Positions 46,091-53,829 of a stretch of DNA of 64,000 bases are shown here, piece after piece. Both the position numbers and the translations under genes were made by a program. How positions within the stretch are numbered: position 1 is the first letter of the stretch; each line of letters opens with the position of its first letter. Source of the DNA: Rhodothermales bacterium (lineage in GTDB: Bacteria; Bacteroidota; Rhodothermia; Rhodothermales; UBA10348); assembly GCA_028284865.1 (NCBI GenBank), contig JANQQV010000023.1, positions 1 to 64,000 on the forward strand. Reading direction: 5' to 3'. The notes below the pieces were generated by a model. The model was given only the letters and a program-made list of their open reading frames with translations, did no database searches and was not told the origin of the DNA.

Positions 46091-46729
46091 ATGAAACGCC
46101 TCTTCACTTCTCGTTTTTGCTCACCGCTCCTGATGGTCATCCTGGCCGCGGCGTTCCTGGCAGAGCCTGCCGTCGGTCAGGTCAAAGGACTGATCCATAT
46201 CGGAGTAACGGGCTCATCTTTCCGGGGAGGCAGTCTGGAAAATGCTTCGCCCATCTACCGCTTTTCAGGTGGGGCTGGCGTCCGATACGTCTACCCGAAT
46301 GGATTCGAACTGGAGTCAGGTCTGGACTACTTGGTCAAGGGAGCTGAGCTCGAAGGTTCATTTGAGGGACTGCCTATCATTGGTGTATCAGAAATCACGT
46401 ACCTCAGCGTCCCCATGCTCCTTGGATATCGATTCAATCAGACGGGTCGATTCCAGCCTCGCGTTGTCGCAGGTCCATCCATGTCCTTCAAAACCGATGC
46501 CCGTATCAGTTACCGGGCTGTGGGTGGGGACATCGAGCAATCCACGACCGATGATGGTATCCAAGATCGGGATCTCGGATGGGTCCTCGGATTGGACATG
46601 AATACCCGATTCGGGGGTGAAATCCTGACCGGGGGACTTCGGATGACGTTTGGAAACTCGAACGCTCGAACGGCAGACCCGGAGGTTTTACACACAACGG
46701 TTGCCCTGTTCGCCGGAATCGTGTTCTGA
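46091..46729 (+). CDS. Outer membrane beta-barrel protein (PorT/OmpA-like barrel)
   Basis: The 212-residue protein has a signal peptide (MKRLFTSRF ... LAAAFLAEPAVGQ) and then amphipathic strands of an eight-stranded barrel: GVTGSSFRGG, GAGVRYVYPNGFELESGLDYLVKG, ISYLSVPMLLGYRF-type strands and a terminal ALFAGIVF with C-terminal Phe. This is the Bacteroidota outer-membrane protein beta-barrel family, often of unknown function. It stands alone on the plus strand between plsC and the M28-like gene. Confidence 0.82.
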   Translation: MKRLFTSRFCSPLLMVILAAAFLAEPAVGQVKGLIHIGVTGSSFRGGSLENASPIYRFSGGAGVRYVYPNGFELESGLDYLVKGAELEGSFEGLPIIGVSEITYLSVPMLLGYRFNQTGRFQPRVVAGPSMSFKTDARISYRAVGGDIEQSTTDDGIQDRDLGWVLGLDMNTRFGGEILTGGLRMTFGNSNARTADPEVLHTTVALFAGIVF

Positions 46730-46759
46730 TCCAGCCCAAGTAGAATCGTTGTATCCCGT

Positions 46760-47854
46760 TCAGGGCAGGCGATCAATCAATTCCCGAGCCAGGCGCAGCG
46801 CCTCTGACGTTGCCACATCCAATGCCTGGGAGCGCTGTGTCTCGGATCGGGGACGCCAGTCGCCGAAGCCGTGTTCGGATGCCGTGTCGAATGGGGTTCG
46901 GGCATTCAATTCACTGATGCCTGCTGGTGGTAAATCGTCCTCGTAAGTTGACCACAGGTCGGCCCCCAGACATGGTGTTGAGTCTTCCATGGAGACGACC
47001 GTGATCGAGGAGATAAGGGTTCGATCCCACGGAAAATGACGAACCAACATGTCCGCACCCTGACACTGTTCGCGTTCGCCGCTCACCAAGGCAACGATGA
47101 TGGTCTGTGGGAAAGCTGACCAAGTGCGTTGCAAAGTCGCCGCGCGTCGAGCGGCCGTCATCAAGCCAGCTGCCGGAATGGCCAGATCTGATCCGTCAGT
47201 CCACGACTGGGAGCCCTGGAGTCCACTACCATCAATCGGCGCAATCCACACGACCACTGAATCCCGGTGCATGGGATCGGCACCCGGTATCATGCCGATC
47301 ACATGCATGGGTGCCGAACTCACTTGATCGTCGATATCAATATCTACCTGCCACCAGCGAATGGCGTCCATGTCGACATCATCATTCCAACGAATGCCAT
47401 CGAGATCAGGCAGAAGTGATTCGGTATCCGTGCGCGTTTCCGTTTCCGGTATTCCAGTGATCAGATAGTCGCGGCCCTGTGCGGCACGCGTGGAGTCTCT
47501 GGTCACCCAAGTGATGTCAACGGTTCGAGGTCGGACGATCCGGGCCGCGTACTGGAGTCGGTACTCCCCTTCGAGGACAGGCTGAAGTCCGTTTGCCCGC
47601 AACTGTGCAGCCAGATAGGTGGCTGCGCGGGTAAATCCTCGCGATGCGGTGCTCCGACCTTCCGTTTCTGCGCCGTCCAGATAGCTGATATCGGCTCGAG
47701 CCCGGTTGATCAGGTCAGCGGTTGCGGCAATCTCTCTCTGGTTGGCGGGAAGGTCGCCTGAGGTGTTTGCACACGACGTAAGGAAACCAGCCCACGCAAT
47801 CATCAACAGATAACCAAGCGTACGGCGAAGTCGAAAAGGGCCAGAAACAGTCAT
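46760..47854 (-). CDS. Degenerate M28-like lipoprotein, probable pseudo-peptidase
   Basis: The 364-residue protein has a lipoprotein signal (LMIAWAGFLTSCANTSG). The start of the mature region looks like an M28 aminopeptidase (SYLDGAETEGRSTASRGFTRAATYLAAQLRANG in sections). The zinc-ligand motifs expected later are missing: where HxD, the DDNASG-type Asp, the GEE and the NxDM motifs should be I read WIAPIDGSG, IPAAGLM, SGEREQCQGAD and SITVVSMED. It is therefore unlikely to be a working zinc peptidase and may bind peptides or act as a scaffold. Its ATG (47852-47854) is inside a long palindrome. It could be the last gene of the pilus operon, being 65 nt after the secretin stop. Confidence 0.7.
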   Translation of the reverse strand: MTVSGPFRLRRTLGYLLMIAWAGFLTSCANTSGDLPANQREIAATADLINRARADISYLDGAETEGRSTASRGFTRAATYLAAQLRANGLQPVLEGEYRLQYAARIVRPRTVDITWVTRDSTRAAQGRDYLITGIPETETRTDTESLLPDLDGIRWNDDVDMDAIRWWQVDIDIDDQVSSAPMHVIGMIPGADPMHRDSVVVWIAPIDGSGLQGSQSWTDGSDLAIPAAGLMTAARRAATLQRTWSAFPQTIIVALVSGEREQCQGADMLVRHFPWDRTLISSITVVSMEDSTPCLGADLWSTYEDDLPPAGISELNARTPFDTASEHGFGDWRPRSETQRSQALDVATSEALRLARELIDRLP

Positions 47855-47886
47855 GGGAGAAAGATAGGCTATCTTCCTCCCATGAC
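47850..47886. promoter_or_regulatory. 37-bp near-perfect palindrome covering a start codon
   Basis: From 47850 to 47886 the sequence is an inverted repeat with 18-bp arms around a single central base (47868); one pair (47860/47876) is a G-U wobble in the minus-strand RNA. The core is AAGATAG-n-CTATCTT. In the minus-strand transcript the hairpin includes both the AGGAAG-type purine stretch and the AUG of the M28-like gene, so it could block its translation, or act as a boundary hairpin after the secretin gene. There is no U-tail. Confidence 0.55.
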
Positions 47887-47919
47887 AATCGATGGAATAG
47901 TCTTCCAAGTGGGCCGGAC

Positions 47920-49278
47920 TTACTTGTCCCGGTTCTTGATTTCGACCGAGTTGCCAGCTTCTTCAGAAACCTGAGCGTCAAAACGCTCCAGGGAACGACG
48001 GACCGACTCCCGCTGCGTCTGCAGCAGATCGTTGGGCAGATCGCGCATCATGCGAGCGCGGATCGGATCCACGACATTGGCTTCGAGAGAAATGACCAGC
48101 TCTTTCTGGGTCACACTCTTCTGGGTGCGGCCGAAGATGTAGCGGAATCCGAAGAACCATTTCGGCATGTCCTTCAGGATGGGGACGCCGCGACGAGAGA
48201 TGGACTCCTCTGTGCTGTACAGACCACCTATCACGGTCTGCTCGCCGTCGAGCATCAACAACTGGGTATTGGCCAGGCTGCGATCAATAGTCGGACCCGT
48301 GGCAGAAGGCCGGCTTCCGGACTTCTCGACTTTCACCTCCAGGTGAAGGAATTCGGCTACGGGAGCTCCGAGCGTATCTGCAAGTGGCTGTTCGATCAGA
48401 GTCGGAGTGACCTCGATGATGATCCCCGTCTTGAAATACTGGGTCGCGATGTTGCCAAACGTATCACGGATCTGGACCGGAACGTCCGAGCCGATCTGGA
48501 TATCGCCTTGTTCTCCGCTCTGCACCGTCACGGACGGGTTGGCGACTGTCTCTCCAACACCGGTGGCTTCGGCCAGACGGAACAGGGAGTTCAGATTCTT
48601 GAAATCGATCTGGCTGGGGGCCTCGATAACGTCTTCCATCCCTTTGAAGAGGTCATCCGTCTTCAACAGGAAGGTCAGCTGGTTTTCTGAACCGCCGCCT
48701 GAAGACGATCCGCCACCGCCTGTCCCACCGGTTGAGCCAAAAAGGACACTCCAGTCGATGCCCGAATCCTTGGCCTTCGTGTGGTTCAGCTCGAACAGAA
48801 CAGCTTTGATTTCAATCTGGCGCGTATCCAGGGTAGCTGGGGCAAGCGTGCTTCCCTCGGAAACACCTCTGTCTGTACCCGTGGCCGCATCGGCGTCCAG
48901 AATCAAGTCCTCTACGACTTTCTGCTGGATCATGAAGTAGCGCTCGGTCTCACGGTATTCCAGATCGTTGTACTGGAGAACCAGCTCAAGCGCATCCAGA
49001 AAGTGCATTCCCGAAATGGAAATGCCGATCGGGTGATCCCGGGTATCCGGATCCACCAGTGTTTTGCCGGCAACCCGCTCAAAAATGGGATTCAGATAGT
49101 CTGTAAACCGGTCAAATGGCGTCGAGGGCAGGAAAGACACCAATTGATCGGGTGGGATGTAAGCGCGAACCTGGCGCTGCTGCGCCTGTGCGGAGGATGA
49201 AGTGGCGACCAGGCCGATCCAGCACATGCTGGTCAGCAACAGGATCTGCCCCATCCGTTTCCAAGTCGTTCCATTCAT
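47920..49278 (-). CDS. Secretin of a type IV pilus/type II secretion-like system
   Basis: The 452-residue protein has a signal peptide (ending SAQAQ), a short N-domain (about 35-125, LNPIFERVAGKTLVDPD, ISGMHFLDALELVLQYN), a Gly/Ser-rich loop (GGTGGGGSSSGGGS, about 195-208) and a C-terminal secretin domain (GVGETVANPSVTVQSGEQGDIQIG, DGEQTVIGGLYS, RRGVPILKDMPKWFFGFRYIFG). The last segment is the diagnostic VPxLxDIPxLGxLF equivalent. It would form the outer-membrane ring. It has only a minimal N-terminal part, shorter than GspD or PilQ. It is the fourth gene of the operon starting at 53607. Confidence 0.9.
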   Translation of the reverse strand: MNGTTWKRMGQILLLTSMCWIGLVATSSSAQAQQRQVRAYIPPDQLVSFLPSTPFDRFTDYLNPIFERVAGKTLVDPDTRDHPIGISISGMHFLDALELVLQYNDLEYRETERYFMIQQKVVEDLILDADAATGTDRGVSEGSTLAPATLDTRQIEIKAVLFELNHTKAKDSGIDWSVLFGSTGGTGGGGSSSGGGSENQLTFLLKTDDLFKGMEDVIEAPSQIDFKNLNSLFRLAEATGVGETVANPSVTVQSGEQGDIQIGSDVPVQIRDTFGNIATQYFKTGIIIEVTPTLIEQPLADTLGAPVAEFLHLEVKVEKSGSRPSATGPTIDRSLANTQLLMLDGEQTVIGGLYSTEESISRRGVPILKDMPKWFFGFRYIFGRTQKSVTQKELVISLEANVVDPIRARMMRDLPNDLLQTQRESVRRSLERFDAQVSEEAGNSVEIKNRDK

Positions 49279-49300
49279 GATGATGCCTCTCTGCCCCGGT

Positions 49301-50302
49301 TCAATAGTTTCTTGCTGGTGACAGCTGTACGTTTCCGCGGGCCTGGTTGTACAGCTGGTCCAGGTCCATGCTCAGCTCGATTCGCTCAAGGATGCCTCCC
49401 TTGTTCAAGCTTGCAATGACCTTTCCCTCTCTTGGATCGACGGAAATCACCTGACCTAAATAGACCGGGTCGCCGATTGCTACACTGAATTCCTCGTCTT
49501 CCCAGATCAGGACTGCCCGATCGCCGACGATGGAAACGAGCGTGGCTTCCGCCATGTCCAGCAGGCCTTTCGTATTGGGAGGAATATTCTCAAGGATGAG
49601 TGGTGTGAAGGGATCGCTTGCCGCCCGTGGAGCCGGCAACACGTGGGCCGGGACGTTTGGCAGGGATGTAGACATGTCGGTAGCGCTGAAATTCAGGCTC
49701 TGCGGTGCTCCTTCAGCTGAATCCGATGCACTAAGCCCTACAGCGCCTCCGAAATAGGCGTGCAATTCGAAGGTGAAGCTGACCATAAGGTCCATGCGCT
49801 TCCCTCCGGTCAGCGGATCGTCAGAGATCACTTCCGAGTGATCCAGTTCAAGTTCCTCGATGCGGAACAGCTGACGGTCATTCTCGATGCTCCATACCAG
49901 TTCATAAAGCGCATCGAAATCGCCTCGTCCATCGACCTCAAAAACGTATCGATTGAAGTCATCCGTCTCCGCCAACTCGTCGAATGACACATTGAACACC
50001 TCGAAGCCATATTCGGAGTGATCGTTCATGAAGCGGATGACTTCTTCTGAACCGAGCGTGCGGGGAACGACTTTGTAGCGTGCATTCCATCGCGTAACGA
50101 CACTGTTTGCAACTCCCTCGGAGTCTCCCATTTCGGCCATGAGTGAAGCCAGTTCGGCCTGCTTCATGCGCGCCACCTGCTCGGCCTTTTCCAGGCGCTC
50201 CAGCTCATCAGGCTGCATGAAGTAGGTGGCGTAGATACCGCCGCCAGCCGCGAAGAGCCAGCAAACGGAAAGGATGACCAGGTTCTGGATGAGATTCGAC
50301 AT
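49301..50302 (-). CDS. PilO/PilP-like alignment protein
   Basis: The 333-residue protein has one membrane helix (LVILSVCWLFAAGGGIYATYFM, about 8-29), a coiled coil (DELERLEKAEQVARMKQAEL), a ferredoxin-like region (about 100-190) as in PilO/GspM, and a C-terminal beta domain (about 255-333, AEATLVSIVGDRAVLIWEDEEFSVAIGD, GKVIASLNKGGILERIEL) resembling PilP/GspC homology regions. This points to a fused alignment subunit that bridges the inner-membrane platform and the secretin. The ATG at 50300-50302 has a strong GGAGGA site. It is 4 nt after the PilM-PilN fusion gene. Confidence 0.8.
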   Translation of the reverse strand: MSNLIQNLVILSVCWLFAAGGGIYATYFMQPDELERLEKAEQVARMKQAELASLMAEMGDSEGVANSVVTRWNARYKVVPRTLGSEEVIRFMNDHSEYGFEVFNVSFDELAETDDFNRYVFEVDGRGDFDALYELVWSIENDRQLFRIEELELDHSEVISDDPLTGGKRMDLMVSFTFELHAYFGGAVGLSASDSAEGAPQSLNFSATDMSTSLPNVPAHVLPAPRAASDPFTPLILENIPPNTKGLLDMAEATLVSIVGDRAVLIWEDEEFSVAIGDPVYLGQVISVDPREGKVIASLNKGGILERIELSMDLDQLYNQARGNVQLSPARNY

Positions 50303-50306
50303 GGAA

Positions 50307-52241
50307 TTATCCTCCAGCCTCGGTTGGTTCACCGGTCGACAGGACGTCTTCCGGACGCAGAATCGCTTCTCCCGACTCAACGGGCTCAGCCGTCGCTTCC
50401 GACAGAGGCTGCTGATTGAATTGTCCGCTCGCGATTTCCGCAGCGTGCTCACGCAGGTAGTATGCGGCGTCGGGAAGACCGCGATGAATGAGCATGGTCA
50501 TCTGGAATTCGAAGACCGGGACTCCACGAATCTCCGCGTAAGTGATCTGCTCAATAATGGCTTCGGCTCGCGAAGCAAATTCCACGATTCGATTGCGATC
50601 GAGAGCTGTTCCAGTCATGACCAGCTCGCCGTCGCCTTCCTCTCCCCAGCTTCGAATCCAGAGCCCATCTACTTCGCCCGTGTTCGCGGCAGTGCGCTCG
50701 AGTGCGCGACTCCACACATCACTGCCTACCAGCAACGAGTCCAGTACATCGAGGGCTTCAACGAAGCCATTGGAACGCATGCGCAGACTGTCTATCCGGG
50801 ATTGCAGATCGCCTGCGTCACCTGAAATGGTCTCCTCAGGATAGTTTCGCAGCTCGAAGCGAACCATCTCGATCTCGTGACTCTGCGCGAAGTAGCGTTG
50901 TACGAAAAACAACGTCGTGCTGAAAAGGATGAGGATCATCGCCGCCACCGGCCACGAGAAAGGCAGGGTGAACTTGCGACCGCGAAGCTGTGGATCCAGG
51001 AGCGACGTCTCAGGAAAAACGGATTCCCAGAGCTCATCGCGGACCAGGCGAAGCCCGGCCAGAATGGCCAGCAAGGTTTCCGTCTGCAGTGGATCCTTTG
51101 ACACCTCCTCAAATGGAGGCATGATGTGACGCAGCAACGTGATGGTCGAATCAGGGAAGACCATCTCGAGTCGTTCCCGAATGGCGGTTTCTGATTCGTC
51201 GCAGAACAGCAGGATCCGATCCGAATCGCCGGCTCCAAACTCATCGTACATGAGCAGGATGCGACTGCAGATTGTGTCTGTCGGGTCAAATGCCGTGATG
51301 GAGCGGAGTGATTCGTAGTGAACGAGCTCCTGCCCTACCATGAACATGACCAACGTATCGTCAGCACCCACGCGGATCACGACCGACGTTTCTTCTTCAT
51401 GCTCGGGATCGTTGCTGATCGGCTCTGCGGATGCCGTCTCATTCATCACTTCGGCAACAGCATCGTAGCGATACTCAGCCAACAGGGATGCACGAGCGGC
51501 TCCCAGAAGCAAACTGACTTCGTTGTCAAGCAGAGCGACACCCGGGAACGGACGCTTACGATTGCGAATCGCCTTCAGGGACGGGGTGACCGGTTCATTC
51601 GACTGGGAATAGAGAGCCAATCTGGCTTCTTCCTTCCCATTGAAATCGAACAACGGCAAGAATGCTACCTGATGATCCTCGATAGCTGGATTGCTCTTCT
51701 GAAGCTGCTTGATCAGCGCTTCCCGGGTGTTCGATTTCTTCTTGGACTTCTTCTTGGCTTTCTTGCCATCCTTCGCTGAGCCGTCTTTGGACTCTGCATC
51801 GGCTTGCGTAATCGAAAAGACCTCTGACCCGAGGTAATCTGAGGGAAGCGCAAACACGACGCGGACATTTTCATATCCGGCATCCGCGCACTCGGAAACG
51901 ATATCCTGGATCTCCAGATCACACGGCACCGCCAATTGGGTCGGTGCCATGAGTTCGGAATCCATGCCTTCCTCGACAGGGAGATCACCAAACTCGGAGG
52001 CCAGGAACATGCCAGCGTTCACGCCGCTGTCCTCTGTAGCCTGGAAGGAGACATCGCTCGGGATGTCGTCCTGGATTTCAGGGGCCTCGACGGCCATCAT
52101 ATCGACGCCGGCACGCTTGCGTACAAACGTCCGCAATACGACCGGACCTGTTGCCGTGTCGTGCAGCAATACGGCCTGGATGCGCCGACTCGACGGCGCA
52201 ATCGCCAGGATGAACTCGCTCTTTGTGCTGTACTTCAACAT
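50307..52241 (-). CDS. PilM-PilN-like fusion protein
   Basis: The 644-residue protein starts with an actin-like fold similar to PilM/GspL (SEFILAIAPSSRRIQAVLL ... NVRVVFALPSDYLGSEVF). A highly basic insert (KKAKKKSKKKS, about 160-170) follows. One membrane helix (WPVAAMILILFSTTLFFV, about 412-430) leads to a PilN-like periplasmic part with coiled coil and a small alpha/beta domain (LWIRSWGEEGDGELVMTGTALD). In most systems PilM and PilN are separate proteins that bind each other; here they appear joined, as in GspL. The C-terminal 45 residues are acidic and low complexity. It is in an operon with the PilT-like ATPase (8-nt gap). Confidence 0.82.
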   Translation of the reverse strand: MLKYSTKSEFILAIAPSSRRIQAVLLHDTATGPVVLRTFVRKRAGVDMMAVEAPEIQDDIPSDVSFQATEDSGVNAGMFLASEFGDLPVEEGMDSELMAPTQLAVPCDLEIQDIVSECADAGYENVRVVFALPSDYLGSEVFSITQADAESKDGSAKDGKKAKKKSKKKSNTREALIKQLQKSNPAIEDHQVAFLPLFDFNGKEEARLALYSQSNEPVTPSLKAIRNRKRPFPGVALLDNEVSLLLGAARASLLAEYRYDAVAEVMNETASAEPISNDPEHEEETSVVIRVGADDTLVMFMVGQELVHYESLRSITAFDPTDTICSRILLMYDEFGAGDSDRILLFCDESETAIRERLEMVFPDSTITLLRHIMPPFEEVSKDPLQTETLLAILAGLRLVRDELWESVFPETSLLDPQLRGRKFTLPFSWPVAAMILILFSTTLFFVQRYFAQSHEIEMVRFELRNYPEETISGDAGDLQSRIDSLRMRSNGFVEALDVLDSLLVGSDVWSRALERTAANTGEVDGLWIRSWGEEGDGELVMTGTALDRNRIVEFASRAEAIIEQITYAEIRGVPVFEFQMTMLIHRGLPDAAYYLREHAAEIASGQFNQQPLSEATAEPVESGEAILRPEDVLSTGEPTEAGG

Positions 52242-52248
52242 GCGTGTG

Positions 52249-53607
52249 CTACTTGGCCAATTGCTGGAATCGGCGCTTGTTGTTGGCGTGGTCCAAAGCC
52301 ACGTCCGGGGTGATCAGCCCCTGACGCATCAGGCGATAGAGATCCTGTTCGAGTGTGATCTGGCCGATATTCCAGCCCTCCCACATCATCTGATAGATCT
52401 CGTTGGTATTGTCATTCTTGATGGCAGCGCGAGCCGAAGGCGTCATCCAGAGCACTTCCTTCGCGAGGATGCGACCACCACCTACTTTGGGCAGCAGTTT
52501 CTGGGAGATGATGCAGCGCAGCACATCAGCCAGTCGGTTGCGCACTCGGCTCTGTTCTTCTGAAGGGTATTCGGCAATGATGCGATCGATGGACTCTACA
52601 GCGCTGGACGTATGCAGCGTTGAGAACACCTTGTGGCCCGAGTCGGTAATCTCGAGGGCAGCCGAAATCGTGGACGGATCGCGCATCTCTCCGATAACGA
52701 CGATGTCAGGATCCTGGCGAAGGGCCTGGACGATGCCTTCCTTGAAGGTCGGGACGTCCTGTCCTACTTCACGGTGACGGATGATGCACTTGCGACTCTC
52801 GTGGACGTACTCGATCGGACGCCCAATGATGATGCAGTGGCCGTGTACATCGTCGTTGTTTGCGTCAACGATGGAATCCAGCGTTGTCGATTTTCCGGAT
52901 CCGGTGACACCGGTTACCAGCGTGAGACCATCGCGCACGTGCCGGAATTTCAGGCCTTTCTCGATGCTTGGATGAAATGCGAGGCTCTTGAGTGAGCGGA
53001 TGTCAGCGGTGATGGCACGCATGTTCAGTGCGAGATAGCCCATATCGAGATACGCCGTCGCACGGAATCGTTGGCTGCGGATCCCTGCGCCCTCCTGAAG
53101 CTCATAGGAGAAGTCGGCCGAGTTGCTTTCCATGAGTGCGTGCATTCCGCGCTTGCTCAGCAAACTCATGATCAAAAGAGATCCTTCATCAAGTGAGAAT
53201 CGCGGAATGTTCAGGTCGGGCCGCTTTTCACCATCAATCCTGAACCAGATGAAGCCGCCAGCGCTGGCACCGCCAAGGTCTATGTCCGACGCACCGTTCG
53301 TGGCCATTCTTCCCAGGAAGGAGTCCATGTAGCGGCGTAGCGAAGCCTTGTCGCGGGAGTCGATTTTTGAAAGCTTTTCTGCTTGGTGGCGAATACGGTC
53401 GATGCCAACCAATCCGCCTGGAGTGCTTTCAGCAATTGTTTGAACAAAAGCAGGGAGGTCCGTCATTTGTGCGTAGGAAGAAGAACGGGATGGGGCCCGC
53501 CCAAGTGCTCCATTTTGCCTGCGATTCTCTCCACGACGCGATGTGCCCTCCTTCACGGGAGCGCCTGATTCGGTTCGGTTCGAAAATCGAATGTTGCGTG
53601 TCGCCAT
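52249..53607 (-). CDS. PilT-like secretion/retraction ATPase with altered Asp box
   Basis: The 452-residue ATPase has a Walker A GVTGSGKSTTLDSI, Walker B DIVVIGEMRD, His box VFSTLHTSSAVESIDRII and the PilT-like C-terminus QITLEQDLYRLMRQGLITPDVALDHA. The Asp box, usually TIEDPIEFVH, reads IIGRPIEYVH, losing the acidic pair. The first 60 residues are basic and disordered. The ATG at 53605-53607 is chosen since the sigma-28-type promoter lies just upstream (53666-53690) and earlier starts would precede it; ATG 53466 is an alternative. It is the only motor ATPase in the window and heads the pilus operon. Confidence 0.9.
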   Translation of the reverse strand: MATRNIRFSNRTESGAPVKEGTSRRGENRRQNGALGRAPSRSSSYAQMTDLPAFVQTIAESTPGGLVGIDRIRHQAEKLSKIDSRDKASLRRYMDSFLGRMATNGASDIDLGGASAGGFIWFRIDGEKRPDLNIPRFSLDEGSLLIMSLLSKRGMHALMESNSADFSYELQEGAGIRSQRFRATAYLDMGYLALNMRAITADIRSLKSLAFHPSIEKGLKFRHVRDGLTLVTGVTGSGKSTTLDSIVDANNDDVHGHCIIIGRPIEYVHESRKCIIRHREVGQDVPTFKEGIVQALRQDPDIVVIGEMRDPSTISAALEITDSGHKVFSTLHTSSAVESIDRIIAEYPSEEQSRVRNRLADVLRCIISQKLLPKVGGGRILAKEVLWMTPSARAAIKNDNTNEIYQMMWEGWNIGQITLEQDLYRLMRQGLITPDVALDHANNKRRFQQLAK

Positions 53608-53665
53608 CTTCTTCGGTAGTGGCACCTGCGGTGCTATCTGTATACGAGACTCCTTACATCGGACG

Positions 53666-53690
53666 TATCGGCTGACGGTGCCTTCACTTA
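53666..53690 (-). promoter_or_regulatory. Sigma-28-type promoter of the pilus machine operon
   Basis: On the minus strand TAAG (53690-53687) is followed after 14 nt by GCCGATA (53672-53666). The FliA/WhiG consensus is TAAA-N15-GCCGATAA. The first gene of the operon (PilT-like) starts about 59 nt downstream. This copy has a spacer one base shorter than the other four. Confidence 0.75.
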
Positions 53691-53739
53691 AGCGAAAATG
53701 CCCCCAAGTGCAGGTGCCACAATGCATCCAGAATGCACA

Positions 53740-53770
53740 ACGCGCCCGCGGCCAGAGGCCGCGGGCGCGT
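53740..53770 (-). terminator. Strong GC hairpin after the subtilisin lipoprotein gene
   Basis: A perfect 14-bp stem (ACGCGCCCGCGGCC / GGCCGCGGGCGCGT) with a 3-nt loop lies 60 nt after the protease stop and 50 nt before the pilus operon promoter. After it the minus strand reads TGTGCATT, so the U-tail is poor, but stem strength and position fit a terminator. Confidence 0.65.
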
Positions 53771-53829
53771 CAAATCTTGTGGAGAATCCCATCCGATTGG
53801 ACCGATTCTCCGGCGATGTATGGCCAGGA

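Noticed and set aside
46760-47908. An upstream TTG start (47908) for the M28-like lipoprotein
   Set aside because: It would place 18 polar residues before the lipoprotein signal peptide. The ATG at 47854 gives a normal signal.
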